DNA of 64,000 bases from SVQP01 sp045594705 (GTDB lineage: Bacteria > Bacillota > Clostridia > Oscillospirales > CAG-272): assembly GCA_045594705.1 (NCBI GenBank), contig JAZNZB010000020.1, positions 4,455 through 68,454 of the forward strand. Direction: 5' to 3'. This document shows positions 1-7,874 of the stretch, one piece after another. The translations under genes were made by a program, and so were the position numbers. Below the pieces are notes generated by a model. That model made no database searches and had not been told where the DNA came from. It saw only the letters and a list, made by a program, of their open reading frames with translations. The number at the start of each line of letters is the position of its first letter. Within the stretch, counting starts at the first letter, position 1.

Positions 1-63
1 GGCCAAAAGTCTGACGGTTTTCGAAAAAAATATCATGTCATGAGACAAATTTGTAGCAGACGC

Positions 64-100
64 AAGAAAGCAGGAGTCCAAATCAGACTCCTGCCTTCTT
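64..100 (-). terminator. Terminator hairpin after the surface protein gene
   Basis: An inverted repeat with arms AAGAAAGCAGGAGTC and GACTCCTGCCTTCTT lies just beyond the stop codon at 167 of the minus-strand surface protein gene. The loop is about 6 nt. The U-run is weak, so efficiency is uncertain. Confidence 0.6.
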
Positions 101-166
101 GTATTGTCGTGATTTATCGGTGTGCTTCATGATTGGTGCACATGCATTTCACGCTGCATTTTATAG

Positions 167-1606
167 TCAATCCTTCTTTTTCTTGATTGCAACGTATGCG
201 CCAAGCAAGAGCAGTGAAATCATTGCGCTACCGCCGATGATGCTGCCGCAGCCGCCCTCTTGCTCGGGCTGATCTGTGGGTGCTTCGGTTGCAGGAGCCT
301 CGTTTGTGGGAGCCTCGGTCTTTGCGTCGGTGGGTGTTTCGGTTTCTGCCTCGGTGGTGGTATCGGGCTCGGTTGTCTCGTCGGTGGTTTCCTCGCCGTT
401 GTCGTCTTCCTGGCGATACTTGTCAATCGCAGCAACCTGTGCATCGAATGCGGTCTTTGCCTCTGCGGTCAGGGGAGCTGCGTAAATGTAATTGTAGGTC
501 ATGGAGTCGTTGCCCGCGCCGCAAACGTACAGTGTATCGTTAACAATTTGAATACGTGTCACGCGGTCAGCATCCGGTACCTCGATCGAGCCGAGCTTTT
601 CGTAGGTGCTGTCGTTGAGCACATCCACCGCAGTGCCGTCCTTCAAGCCCACCAGCAGCAAATTGCCCTTGTGTGCGATACAGTAAGCACCGCTGTATTC
701 AATATAGGCCTGGCAGGTAATGCCTGCGGGATCGATCTTGATGATGCCCGTGCCGCCTTCTACAAGCGAAGCGCACAGCCATACCGTGCCGTCAGCGTCC
801 ACGGCCATGTATTGGCCCTCGTCCAGATGCTTGCCGTCAAGATCAATGGTGCAATCCGGATCTGCGAAATCGATCACGCCCTCAATGCCCCAGCTCTTGT
901 ACAGCACGGGATTTGCGGGATCGGTCACGTCGTAGCAGTAAAGTGCGTCGTGCTGATAGTTGGACATGACAAAGCACAGGTACTTGTCACCCACCTTGGC
1001 AACCTCAACGCCGTTGACGCCGATCTTGGTGCCTGCCTCGTCACCGGGCTCGAGATCGTTCTGATAAACGGGAATTTCCACGATCTCGGTCAGCTTGCCG
1101 TCCTCGCCCTGCTGTGCGATGCCAAGGCTTAAGTAGTTGTAGTTGACCGAATATGCAAAGCCAACGTAAACGTAACCGCGGTCGTCGGCTGCAATGCCCT
1201 TTGCATAAGAGAAGGGCGAGCCGGGAAGTGCGTTTTCTTCATTGTAGGAATAGTACATATCGGTGATCTTGCCGACCTGCGTGTCAAGTACGACCACGCC
1301 ACGCATGCCCGTGCCGCCGTTGAGCGTGCCCATATAGGCGTAGCGACCGTCAGCAGACATGGAAAATCCGCGCATGTTGACGTAAGCGGCCATGTAGTAC
1401 TCCTCGGTTTCGGGAGCTTCTCCCTCCCACCACCATGCCTCGTAATTCTCACTCAGGTCGGAGGTGATGTACTCACCGTCCTGACAGAAGAGTCCCTGAA
1501 GCTCTGTACCAAGCAGATCCTCCTCGGTGTACTCTGCAGAGGTGACCAGGCACAGGCAGCCCATGCAAAGAGATGCGAACAAAATCAGTGTCAAAAGCTT
1601 TTTCAT
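167..1606 (-). CDS. Secreted surface protein, propeller-like body, TEAPT-type linker, C-terminal anchor
   Basis: Predicted exported protein of 479 aa; family not recognised. It begins with a signal peptide (MKKLLTLILFASLCMG, probable cleavage after LVTSA). The body, about residues 40-400, has repeated short strands such as DGRYAYMG, GYVYVGFAY, GTVWLCASL and DTLYVCGAG, which suggests a beta-propeller; this is inference. Residues from about 400 form a Thr/Glu/Pro linker with TEAPT-like units. The C-terminus is GGCGS, a hydrophobic segment of about 20 residues and KKKKD. The same tripartite tail ends the unrelated protein at 62969-63826. ATG at 1606 is chosen because AAAGGAGATTT lies directly upstream; an in-frame start at 1696 would lie inside the promoter. 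The gene is monocistronic, with its own promoter (1668-1696) and terminator. Confidence 0.85.
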   Translation of the reverse strand: MKKLLTLILFASLCMGCLCLVTSAEYTEEDLLGTELQGLFCQDGEYITSDLSENYEAWWWEGEAPETEEYYMAAYVNMRGFSMSADGRYAYMGTLNGGTGMRGVVVLDTQVGKITDMYYSYNEENALPGSPFSYAKGIAADDRGYVYVGFAYSVNYNYLSLGIAQQGEDGKLTEIVEIPVYQNDLEPGDEAGTKIGVNGVEVAKVGDKYLCFVMSNYQHDALYCYDVTDPANPVLYKSWGIEGVIDFADPDCTIDLDGKHLDEGQYMAVDADGTVWLCASLVEGGTGIIKIDPAGITCQAYIEYSGAYCIAHKGNLLLVGLKDGTAVDVLNDSTYEKLGSIEVPDADRVTRIQIVNDTLYVCGAGNDSMTYNYIYAAPLTAEAKTAFDAQVAAIDKYRQEDDNGEETTDETTEPDTTTEAETETPTDAKTEAPTNEAPATEAPTDQPEQEGGCGSIIGGSAMISLLLLGAYVAIKKKKD

Positions 1607-1667
1607 GTCAAATCTCCTTTTCGGATTATTTGGTGATACAAATATTTTCACTTTGTACCATAAGCCC

Positions 1668-1696
1668 ATCATACTACACAGAAGTGCTTTTGTCAA
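1668..1696 (-). promoter_or_regulatory. Sigma-A promoter of the surface protein gene
   Basis: On the minus strand TTGACA (1691-1696) and TATGAT (1668-1673) are separated by exactly 17 bp, a near-consensus vegetative promoter about 60 nt upstream of the chosen start. Confidence 0.8.
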
Positions 1697-1778
1697 GAGA
1701 ATCCCTTATAATTCAAGAGAAATCAGCGTTTTAGCCAAATAAAGAGCGAGTGCATCATGCAATGCGTCTAAAATGGAA

Positions 1779-1804
1779 AAGCCAAATCCCCGGGGATTTG
1801 GCTT
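1779..1804 (-). terminator. Perfect palindrome terminator closing the PHP-to-membrane-protein operon
   Basis: A 26-bp perfect palindrome (arm AAGCCAAATCCCC) lies 4 bp beyond the stop of the small membrane protein gene at 1809. On the minus strand it is followed by TTTTCCATTTT. It could act in both directions. Confidence 0.7.
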
Positions 1805-1808
1805 TCAT

Positions 1809-2129
1809 TTATCCTTTTCGTTTGAATACCAGATTTATGACAAACACGATCGCGATATACGCAAGGCCGATGGCGGCCAAGATGGTGCAAAAGAGTACCG
1901 CAGACTGCGGCTGCGCGAATATCAGGCAAGCGAGAGGGGAAAGGAGTGCAAGGATGGCGACGACAGCTGGAGCATAGCAAACGCATTGGAGCAAAATCCT
2001 CGCTTTTTTGGAACGTTCTTTCTTTGGAAGAAGCGGGTAAAGCGAGAGATGCGGGAAGAAAAACTCAAACAGAAATTCGCCTACGATCTCCAACACGATC
2101 TCTAAAAGTCCGCCTAATAAGTCTTCCAT
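1809..2129 (-). CDS. Small two-helix membrane protein, unknown function
   Basis: A 106-aa protein with an acidic/hydrophobic N-terminal stretch (GGLLEIVLEIVGEF), a basic segment (PKKERSKKAR) and two strongly hydrophobic segments at about residues 48-71 and 78-100, ending in FKRKG. It is therefore probably an inner-membrane protein. No family is recognised. A good Shine-Dalgarno (TAAGGAGAAC) precedes the ATG. The gene starts 10 bp after the aminotransferase stop and is the last gene of the operon before the 1779-1804 terminator. Confidence 0.65.
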   Translation of the reverse strand: MEDLLGGLLEIVLEIVGEFLFEFFFPHLSLYPLLPKKERSKKARILLQCVCYAPAVVAILALLSPLACLIFAQPQSAVLFCTILAAIGLAYIAIVFVINLVFKRKG

Positions 2130-2139
2130 GCCGTTCTCC

Positions 2140-3306
2140 TTATTTCAGCGTCTTGACAAATGCCTCGATCTTCTCCAGAGCCTGGGTGATGTGCTTGACG
2201 CTGTACGCATAAGAGATGCGCGCAAAGCCCTCGCCGCACTCGCCAAAGGCGGTGCCGGGCACGATGGCGCATTTTTGCTCGAGCAACAGTCGGGAGCAGA
2301 ATTCCTCGCTGGAAAGGCCGAATTTGCCGATATAGGGATAGATATAGAACGCTCCCTCGGGCTCAAAGCACTCAATGCCGATGTCGGCAAGGCCTGAGTA
2401 GATGTATCTGCGGCGGCGGTTGTATTCCTCGGCCATGTATTCAATGTCCGCATCCCCGTTGCGCAAGGCCTCCTCAGCGGCAAACTGTGCCGTGGTGGGT
2501 GCGCACATGATGGCGTATTGATGAATTTTGAGCATCTGCTTTGCAAGCGGTGCAGGGGCACAGAGGTAGCCCAGTCGCCAGCCGGTCATGGCGTAAGCCT
2601 TGGAAAAGCCGCTGACAATGATGGTGCGCTCCCACATGCCGTCCAAGGTAGCGATGGACACGTGCTTTTTGCCAAAGGTCAGCTCTGCGTAGATCTCATC
2701 GGACAAGATGGCAATGTTTGTTCCGCGCAGCACCTCGGCGATCGCTTCAAGGTCGTCCTTGTCCATGATCGCGCCCGTGGGGTTGTTGGGATAGGGAAGC
2801 ACCAAAAGCTTGGTCTTTTCGCTGATAGCGGCCTTCAGCTCGGCTGCGGTCAGCTTGAACTTGTTTTCAAAGGTGGTGTTGATGATCACGGGCACGCCGC
2901 CTGCCATGCGGACAATCGGCTCGTAGCACACAAAGGAGGGCATGGGGATAATGACCTCGTCACCCGGCTCGATCAGCGCGCGGATGGCAATGTCAATGGC
3001 CTCGCTGCCGCCCACCGTAACCACGATCTCGTCCTGCGGAGCGTAGCAAAGGTCAAATCTTCTTTGCAGATATCTGCTGATCTCCACGCGCAGGGAAAGA
3101 TTGCCTGCGTTGGAGGTATAGTAGGTCTTGCCGCGCTCAAGGCTCTCAATGCCTGCCTCGCGGATGTGCCAGGGCGTGACAAAGTCGGGCTGACCTACCG
3201 TCAGAGCGGTCACGTCGGTCATTTCTCCGACCAGGTCGAAGAATTTACGGATTCCCGACGGCTTGAGCTCGGACACGGTTTTGGATAGTAACTGGTCGTA
3301 ATTCAT
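2140..3306 (-). CDS. PLP-dependent class I/II aminotransferase
   Basis: A 388-aa fold-type I aminotransferase, the usual length for aspartate/aromatic aminotransferases of the AspC/PatA type. Visible landmarks are GQPDFVTP near residue 39 (substrate loop), YTSNAGNLSLR, TVGGSEAIDIAI (cofactor phosphate site), PYPNNPTGAI, LSDEIYAEL (the Asp that binds the pyridine nitrogen, and Tyr) and SGFSKAYAMTGWRLGY with the Schiff-base Lys. A C-terminal FARISYAYS carries the carboxylate-binding Arg. It probably transfers an amino group between an amino acid and 2-oxoglutarate; the substrate cannot be read. Its ATG overlaps the stop of the Lrp/AsnC gene by 4 bp (ATGA), so the pair is translationally coupled, and the regulator probably responds to an amino acid made or used here. 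Confidence 0.93.
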   Translation of the reverse strand: MNYDQLLSKTVSELKPSGIRKFFDLVGEMTDVTALTVGQPDFVTPWHIREAGIESLERGKTYYTSNAGNLSLRVEISRYLQRRFDLCYAPQDEIVVTVGGSEAIDIAIRALIEPGDEVIIPMPSFVCYEPIVRMAGGVPVIINTTFENKFKLTAAELKAAISEKTKLLVLPYPNNPTGAIMDKDDLEAIAEVLRGTNIAILSDEIYAELTFGKKHVSIATLDGMWERTIIVSGFSKAYAMTGWRLGYLCAPAPLAKQMLKIHQYAIMCAPTTAQFAAEEALRNGDADIEYMAEEYNRRRRYIYSGLADIGIECFEPEGAFYIYPYIGKFGLSSEEFCSRLLLEQKCAIVPGTAFGECGEGFARISYAYSVKHITQALEKIEAFVKTLK

Positions 3307-3782
3307 ATATCGCCAATTCCTCGCTCGTCTACCTGCTCTGCGCCGTAGATGACGCCCTTGTCCTTGTATTTGCGCAGCACGAAATGCGTTGCGGTGGAAA
3401 TCACGTACTCAATGGGAGCAAGCTTTTGCGCCACGAAGTATGCAACCTCCTTCATGGTCTTGCCCTCAATGACCAAGCACAGATCGTAGCCGCCCGACAT
3501 CAGGTACAGGCTCTGCACCTCGGGGTAGTTGTAGATCTTTTCTGCCACGCGGTCAAATCCGCGGTCGCGCTGGGGGGTCATTTTGACCTCAATGAGCGCG
3601 GTGACGTATTCACGGTCGGTCTTATCCCAGTCGATCATGGCCTTGTAGCCGAGAATGACACCGTCTTCCTCATATTTGCGGATCAGCTGCTTGATCTCGC
3701 CCTGCTCCTTATCAAACATGATGGCCAGCTGTTCGGGGGTCAGCGTGGCGTTGTCTTCCAATGCTTTCAGAATTTTATCCAT
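3303..3782 (-). CDS. Lrp/AsnC family transcriptional regulator
   Basis: A 159-aa member of the Lrp/AsnC family. An N-terminal winged helix-turn-helix (about residues 1-55, LEDNATLTPEQLAIMF...IRKYEEDGVILGYKAMIDW) is followed by an alpha-beta RAM ligand-binding domain (ALIEVKMTPQRDRGFDRVAEKIYNYPEV...GGYDLCLVIEG). Such proteins form octamers or dimers and sense amino acids. The start at 3782 is chosen because GGAGG lies at good distance upstream; the in-frame ATG at 3794 overlaps that ribosome site. The gene sits between a MutS-like ATPase and the aminotransferase it overlaps, and probably controls the latter. Confidence 0.93.
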   Translation of the reverse strand: MDKILKALEDNATLTPEQLAIMFDKEQGEIKQLIRKYEEDGVILGYKAMIDWDKTDREYVTALIEVKMTPQRDRGFDRVAEKIYNYPEVQSLYLMSGGYDLCLVIEGKTMKEVAYFVAQKLAPIEYVISTATHFVLRKYKDKGVIYGAEQVDERGIGDI

Positions 3783-3823
3783 AAAAACCTCCATGCCGCC
3801 TTTGGCGGCGCTAATAGTGATGG

Positions 3824-3936
3824 AAACTTCACCGTGGAGCTTTGCTCCAAAAATGGGCCCGGACCCATTTTTAGGTGAAGTTTGAGCGTGAATAGTTGAG
3901 TAAAAAGGAATATCACGTGAGCTTTCACGCAAGCTC
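3824..3936 (-). repeat. Nested hairpin region between the MutS-like and Lrp genes
   Basis: Outer arms AAACTTCACC (3824-3833) and GGTGAAGTTT (3874-3883) enclose two further perfect hairpins, GGAGC/GCTCC (3836-3848) and AAAAATGGG/CCCATTTTT (3849-3872), giving a three-way junction. A separate hairpin GAGCTT/AAGCTC lies at 3919-3936, next to a GTGATATT on the minus strand (3909-3916). That octamer is the spacer of the hairpin arrays at 55.4, 59.1 and 63.9 kb. The structure is transcribed in the sense direction of the flanking genes. Confidence 0.75.
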
Positions 3937-3949
3937 CTTAATGACTGAT

Positions 3950-5563
3950 TTAATGATTGATTTTCTCCAAGATACTGTCAAAGGTCAGTCCGTAACGCTT
4001 GGCAATGTCGCGTGCGTAGGACTTGCCGTCCGGCTTTGCGCGCACGATCTTGAACGAACGCTTGCCCTCGCCCTCAATACCTGCGACTAACGTGTCAATG
4101 CGCGAGCCGCCTGCGGCCAGGGACTCATGGTTGAGTCGGTCGATCTCGGCAGCAAGCTCGTGCAGGTGAGTCGAGAACAGGCAGCGGCAGCCAACGCGTG
4201 CAAGGCCTGCCAGCACCTCGGCTGCGATGTAGGACGCTTCGTAAGAGCCGGTCGAGGAAAGGGATTCGTCCAAAAGCACCAGCGTATCCGCGCTGACGTT
4301 GTCAAAGATTTCGCCAAGACGGGCGCACTCTTCGCCAAGTCGTCCTTTGTCGATGGTGTCGTCAGCACCCGTGGGGAAGTGGGTGTAAATGGCGTCGCAG
4401 GGGCTGATCTGCGCTTTTGCTGCGGGCACGTACATGCCCAGCTGCATCATGACCTGCGCAAGTCCGATCGCACACGTAATGACCGATTTACCGCCGCGGT
4501 TGGGGCCGGTCAGCACCCAGATCATGACGCCGTCCTTGGAAAAGTCCACGTCGTTGGGTACAATGGTATCTTCCTTGGCCAGCTTGAGCGCCACGCAAGG
4601 GTTATAAAGCTCGGTTGCCACAAAGGCGCGCTCGGACATGGGACGGATCTCGGGCACGGTCAGCGTGCAGCCGCGCTCGGAAAGCTCCTTTTGCATGGCG
4701 GCAGCCTTGGTCACGAATTCGATCTCGGGCATCAGTCCCAGCAAAAAGTCGGCGTTTTCCAGCACGTAGGATTGCACGATTTTTTTCCAGGAGCGCAAGG
4801 AGTCGCTGTAAACGTCGTTGATGGCAGAATTGAAAGCCAGTGAGAGTGCCATTTTCTGGTTCTCGGATTGCTTTTTGCCAAAGGGTACGAGGTTTGCGAT
4901 GCAGGTGTACTGGTCGTTCTTGAAGTTCAGACGCAGGATCTTGTCGATCACGTCGCCCGACTTGAATGCCTCGGGGTTGATGGACAGCACGCCCGCATGC
5001 ACGGGGCGCAGCTGCGCGTCCAGATTGACGCCGATGGTGACCGATTTGATGTCGCGCACACGCTTGGTCATCTCGGCAAGGCGGGCGTTGAGCTCGCGGT
5101 AGTAATCCGAATCGGCAAGCTCGGCTATGCGGTCGGCAAGCGTGGTAAAGGCTACCCCCTTGATATAGGGGCGGGCTGCGCTCAGCCCCTCGTGCAGCAG
5201 TTCAATGCAGGAGATGTAGAGCTCGATCTCAGTCATGCTGGAAAGGTAATCGTGCGTGTCTCCGCTGTCACTTTCAAGTCTGCGCAGCTCCATGATGTCC
5301 GAGAGAATGGGCATCAGATCGGCAAGCGTCTGACCAAGAGCGGGGCAGCGCAGCATGTCCGCAAACATTTCGTTACGGTAGCGCATGACTGCGGGATCGA
5401 TGGTAAAATATTCCTCAACCTTGCTGTTCTTGAGGTCAAAGGCCTCCAAAAGACCCAGCTCGTCCAAGGTGTACATATCGATATCGGGGCAGTATTTTCC
5501 CGAGAAATGATCCTTTTGAGATTGCTCATTCGGATAGAGCAGCGAGAAAAACGTCAGTTCCAT
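3950..5563 (-). CDS. MutS-family ATPase lacking the N-terminal mismatch-recognition domains
   Basis: A 537-aa protein with only the core/lever region and the ATPase domain of the MutS family. Walker A is GPNRGGKS at about residue 355; Walker B is DTLVLLDESLSSTGSYE, followed by FSTHLHEL. The Phe-X-Glu mismatch-binding N-terminal domain of MutS1 is absent, and there is no C-terminal Smr nuclease domain as in MutS2. Proteins of this shape are often annotated simply as 'MutS domain V' proteins, and their role is not established. GAGG precedes ATG at 5563. It lies 14 bp after the PHP gene in the same operon and is separated from the Lrp gene by the nested-hairpin region. Confidence 0.88.
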   Translation of the reverse strand: MELTFFSLLYPNEQSQKDHFSGKYCPDIDMYTLDELGLLEAFDLKNSKVEEYFTIDPAVMRYRNEMFADMLRCPALGQTLADLMPILSDIMELRRLESDSGDTHDYLSSMTEIELYISCIELLHEGLSAARPYIKGVAFTTLADRIAELADSDYYRELNARLAEMTKRVRDIKSVTIGVNLDAQLRPVHAGVLSINPEAFKSGDVIDKILRLNFKNDQYTCIANLVPFGKKQSENQKMALSLAFNSAINDVYSDSLRSWKKIVQSYVLENADFLLGLMPEIEFVTKAAAMQKELSERGCTLTVPEIRPMSERAFVATELYNPCVALKLAKEDTIVPNDVDFSKDGVMIWVLTGPNRGGKSVITCAIGLAQVMMQLGMYVPAAKAQISPCDAIYTHFPTGADDTIDKGRLGEECARLGEIFDNVSADTLVLLDESLSSTGSYEASYIAAEVLAGLARVGCRCLFSTHLHELAAEIDRLNHESLAAGGSRIDTLVAGIEGEGKRSFKIVRAKPDGKSYARDIAKRYGLTFDSILEKINH

Positions 5564-5577
5564 AAAAAACCTCTCAA

Positions 5578-6396
5578 TTACTCAGTAATGGGAACGAAAA
5601 ATTGCTTGCCGTCCTTGTAGGCAACGATCTTGTCAAAGCCGCACTCGCGCAAAAGCCTTGTGCCGTCGGAAATGCAGTTGCCCACGTTTTCGGGGGCGTG
5701 CGCGTCCGAGCCGATGGTGACAAGCTCACCGCCAAAGGATCTGTAAAGTTGCAGCAGTTCACGGTCGGGCATGGCAAAGCCATAGCCTTTCCAAAGTGTG
5801 GAGACGTTGACCTCAAGTGCCACGCCATGCTTGCAAAGTGCCTCAAACAGGCGCATAAAGCGGGGATAGTGTGGCGCCAGATCAAATTGCTTGCCCGCCT
5901 CTGCCCAATAGCGCACGGGGTAGGTCACGTGCGCAAGGGTGTGCACCCCGGGGAAGGAGACTGAGCGGATCATCTCGTCCAGCAGCCTGTCGTACAGCTT
6001 ATGATAGTGCTGCTCGGACATACGGTCAGTGCGCAGCAGATAGAAATCCGGCACGTCCGGGATATTGTGCAGCGAAAGAATGACAAAATCGTAATCGTGT
6101 GCCTCCCTCATGGCAAGAGCCTCTTCGGGATGCTCCAGCGGCTGCCCCAGCTCAATGCCGCGCAAGAGCGTCAGCCGGTCGGCAAAGGCATCGCGCGCAG
6201 CCGTTGCCTCGGCAAAGCTTGCAGCCTGATCAAAATGGGCGTAAAGTCCCTGAACCTGGCCGTTGACCTCGCAATGGTCTGTCAGGGCCAGCACGCCAAT
6301 GCCTGCATCCACGGCCGCCTTTGCCATGGCGTGCGCGGTTGCGTGGGGAAACCCGTCAAAGGAGTGGTGCGTATGTGTATGTAAATCGCAAAGCAT
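5578..6396 (-). CDS. PHP-domain metal-dependent phosphoesterase (histidinol-phosphatase-like)
   Basis: A 272-aa PHP-family protein. The N-terminus carries DLHTHTHHSFDG with metal-binding His residues, then ALTDHCEVNG, HNIPD and, near the end, TIGSDAHAPENVG. These match the PHP metal-site motifs of HisK-type histidinol phosphatases. A hydrolase acting on a phosphoester is likely. A role in histidine biosynthesis is only one possibility, because no other his gene is nearby. The start is placed at 6396 (MLCDLH) because GGAGAA lies 5 nt upstream of it; the in-frame ATG at 6408 has no ribosome site. It is the first gene of the operon, with a promoter at 6426-6454. Confidence 0.88.
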   Translation of the reverse strand: MLCDLHTHTHHSFDGFPHATAHAMAKAAVDAGIGVLALTDHCEVNGQVQGLYAHFDQAASFAEATAARDAFADRLTLLRGIELGQPLEHPEEALAMREAHDYDFVILSLHNIPDVPDFYLLRTDRMSEQHYHKLYDRLLDEMIRSVSFPGVHTLAHVTYPVRYWAEAGKQFDLAPHYPRFMRLFEALCKHGVALEVNVSTLWKGYGFAMPDRELLQLYRSFGGELVTIGSDAHAPENVGNCISDGTRLLRECGFDKIVAYKDGKQFFVPITE

Positions 6397-6425
6397 ATAT
6401 TTCTCCATATTATATAGATAGTATT

Positions 6426-6454
6426 ATCATATCACAAATCGTGCCGTTTGTATA
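6426..6454 (-). promoter_or_regulatory. Extended -10 promoter of the PHP-MutS-Lrp-aminotransferase operon
   Basis: On the minus strand TATACA (6449-6454) and TATGAT (6426-6431) are 17 bp apart, and the -10 is preceded by TG one base upstream (extended -10). The -35 matches consensus at only four of six positions. Confidence 0.55.
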
Positions 6455-6503
6455 GAGAAAAACGCAATATTTTCGGAAAAATTCACATTTTGGCATCTAA
6501 AAC

Positions 6504-6532
6504 TTGCAAAAAAAGACGTTATGTGATACAAT
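6504..6532 (+). promoter_or_regulatory. Sigma-A promoter of the unknown 286-aa gene
   Basis: TTGCAA (6504-6509) and TACAAT (6527-6532) with a 17-bp spacer. The expected start point near 6539 leaves a leader of about 20 nt containing the ribosome site, which excludes translation starts upstream of 6558. Confidence 0.75.
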
Positions 6533-6557
6533 GAAAGCAAGGAAAGGGGGGAGACGC

Positions 6558-7418
6558 ATGGCAGGACCGAATAATCTCTGGCAGCTGCTGCAAAAAACGC
6601 ACGATCGGATCCGGTTGATGCGTGCATGCGGCGTAGCGGAGCCCCTGTTGACCGATGGCTCGGATTTTGATAAATTTGACGCCTATGCAAGATGCATGCC
6701 GTTGTGCCAAGGGCATGGGATTCTGGAGGAGGATGCGCAACTGATCGGGGAATTGCTTGGTGTCTCTGTGCCGATCTGCCCGGAAAGTGCCGCATCGCTT
6801 TGGCATGCCGCCGCGTATGCGCTGTGTGCACAGGGCGAACGCCCCGCCCCCATCGGGCCTTGTGACGTTTGCTTTGCTGCGCCCGCCCAAGAGGCTGTTT
6901 TGGGTGTGGATCTGGGGGAAAGCTTTTTTGCAACCCCAACCGTTGAGCTGATGATGCGCTTGCTTGATCCCGAGGTGCAGGCAATTTGCGTGACAGCGCA
7001 GATAAAGAGTTTTGTCAAGCCCAATCCGTACACGGCAAAGCGGCTTTATGAAGCCGACAAAGAGACGCTGACTGACACCGAGCGCGATCACCTGAGCGCG
7101 CAGACCTTGCGCGTGCTTGGCAAGCTGTGTGCCGAGCGCGGCTCGGTTTTGTACGTGCAGTCGGACTTTGCGAATCCCGACGCATGGTGCGCCTTGCTTG
7201 CATACCTGCAGCAGAGCGGGTGCCTGGCGCAGATCGTGCTTGTCGTGCGCAGCGAAAATACCTTGCGCGCCGCCGCGACCTTGGCGGGCTGCCTGCCCAA
7301 TCCCTCGGATATTCCCACCGTGCGCGTGGGTATTGCGAGCGTGCCTGAAAGGGAAGCGTTGCTTGATTTGTACGCAACCCTGCTGCCCATTGGGGTGTTG
7401 CCGGCGAGTGATCTGTAA
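6558..7418 (+). CDS. Conserved-looking cytoplasmic protein of unknown function
   Basis: A 286-aa protein without signal peptide or membrane segment; I do not recognise the family. It is Leu/Ala/Cys-rich, with an N-terminal NNLWQLLQKTHDRIRLMRACG, a central VDLGESFFATPTVELMMRLLDPEVQAI and a later LYVQSDFANPDAWCALLAYLQQ. These give the impression of an alpha/beta enzyme, with about seven Cys in the first half, but no motif can be assigned. ATG at 6558 follows GGGGGGAG at good distance. It stands alone on the plus strand between two minus-strand operons, with its own promoter and terminator. Confidence 0.7.
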   Translation: MAGPNNLWQLLQKTHDRIRLMRACGVAEPLLTDGSDFDKFDAYARCMPLCQGHGILEEDAQLIGELLGVSVPICPESAASLWHAAAYALCAQGERPAPIGPCDVCFAAPAQEAVLGVDLGESFFATPTVELMMRLLDPEVQAICVTAQIKSFVKPNPYTAKRLYEADKETLTDTERDHLSAQTLRVLGKLCAERGSVLYVQSDFANPDAWCALLAYLQQSGCLAQIVLVVRSENTLRAAATLAGCLPNPSDIPTVRVGIASVPEREALLDLYATLLPIGVLPASDL

Positions 7419-7445
7419 GACGAACTATGGGATTGATAAATGAGC

Positions 7446-7494
7446 GAAAAAAGCAGGAGTTTGTTCGACTTTGAGCAGATTCCTGCCTTTTTTT
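7446..7494 (+). terminator. Terminator of the unknown 286-aa gene
   Basis: Arms AAAAAAGCAGGA and TCCTGCCTTTTTTT flank about 22 nt; the T-run completes a Rho-independent signal 27 bp past the stop codon. Confidence 0.75.
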
Positions 7495-7550
7495 AATATA
7501 GTATTATCACGATATGAAGCTTTTCCAATGTGTTCGGTTCGCCCCTTCCC

Positions 7551-7852
7551 CTCGCAACGCTACGCTGCGAGGAACCCCTTCCCCGGAGGGGACGGCTTAT
7601 ATCAGTTTCTCGCATCGAAGGGCATCATAAGACGGGCAACTTGAAAAGTATTCCATAAGGGAAAAGTCAACGAAACGGACGCGCGCTAAAAAGGCGTCCC
7701 CGAAGGGGAAATATCTGCAAGCAGATTGACCCGCAGCGAGTGGAGCATGTCGATACGAACGTCTGCGGGAAAAGGGGCTGTGCAATGAGATTGGGAAACT
7801 AATATTTTTCCAAATAGGCAAAGGGCTGAATCATTGCTTTGATTCAACCCTT
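7551..7852. repeat. Degenerate palindromic non-coding region
   Basis: This gene-free stretch holds a perfect hairpin CCTCGCA/TGCGAGG near 7551-7573, a CCCCTTCCCC/GGAGGGG palindrome after it, and an imperfect hairpin AAGGGcTGAATC/GATTCAaCCCTT at 7821-7852. I see no credible gene in it; a 74-codon minus-strand ORF here is discussed among the rejected items. Confidence 0.45.
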
Positions 7853-7874
7853 GTTCAATTTGTCCTTTAATTTT

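Noticed and set aside
6504..6557. An ATG upstream of 6558 as the start of the unknown plus-strand gene
   Set aside because: Any start this early would lie in the promoter -35 to -10 region or before the predicted transcript start; ATG at 6558 has a proper ribosome site.
7597..7821. A 74-codon minus-strand ORF in the palindromic region
   Set aside because: It overlaps inverted-repeat DNA, has no ribosome site, and its Arg/Pro/Ser-rich product looks like a read-through of repeats.
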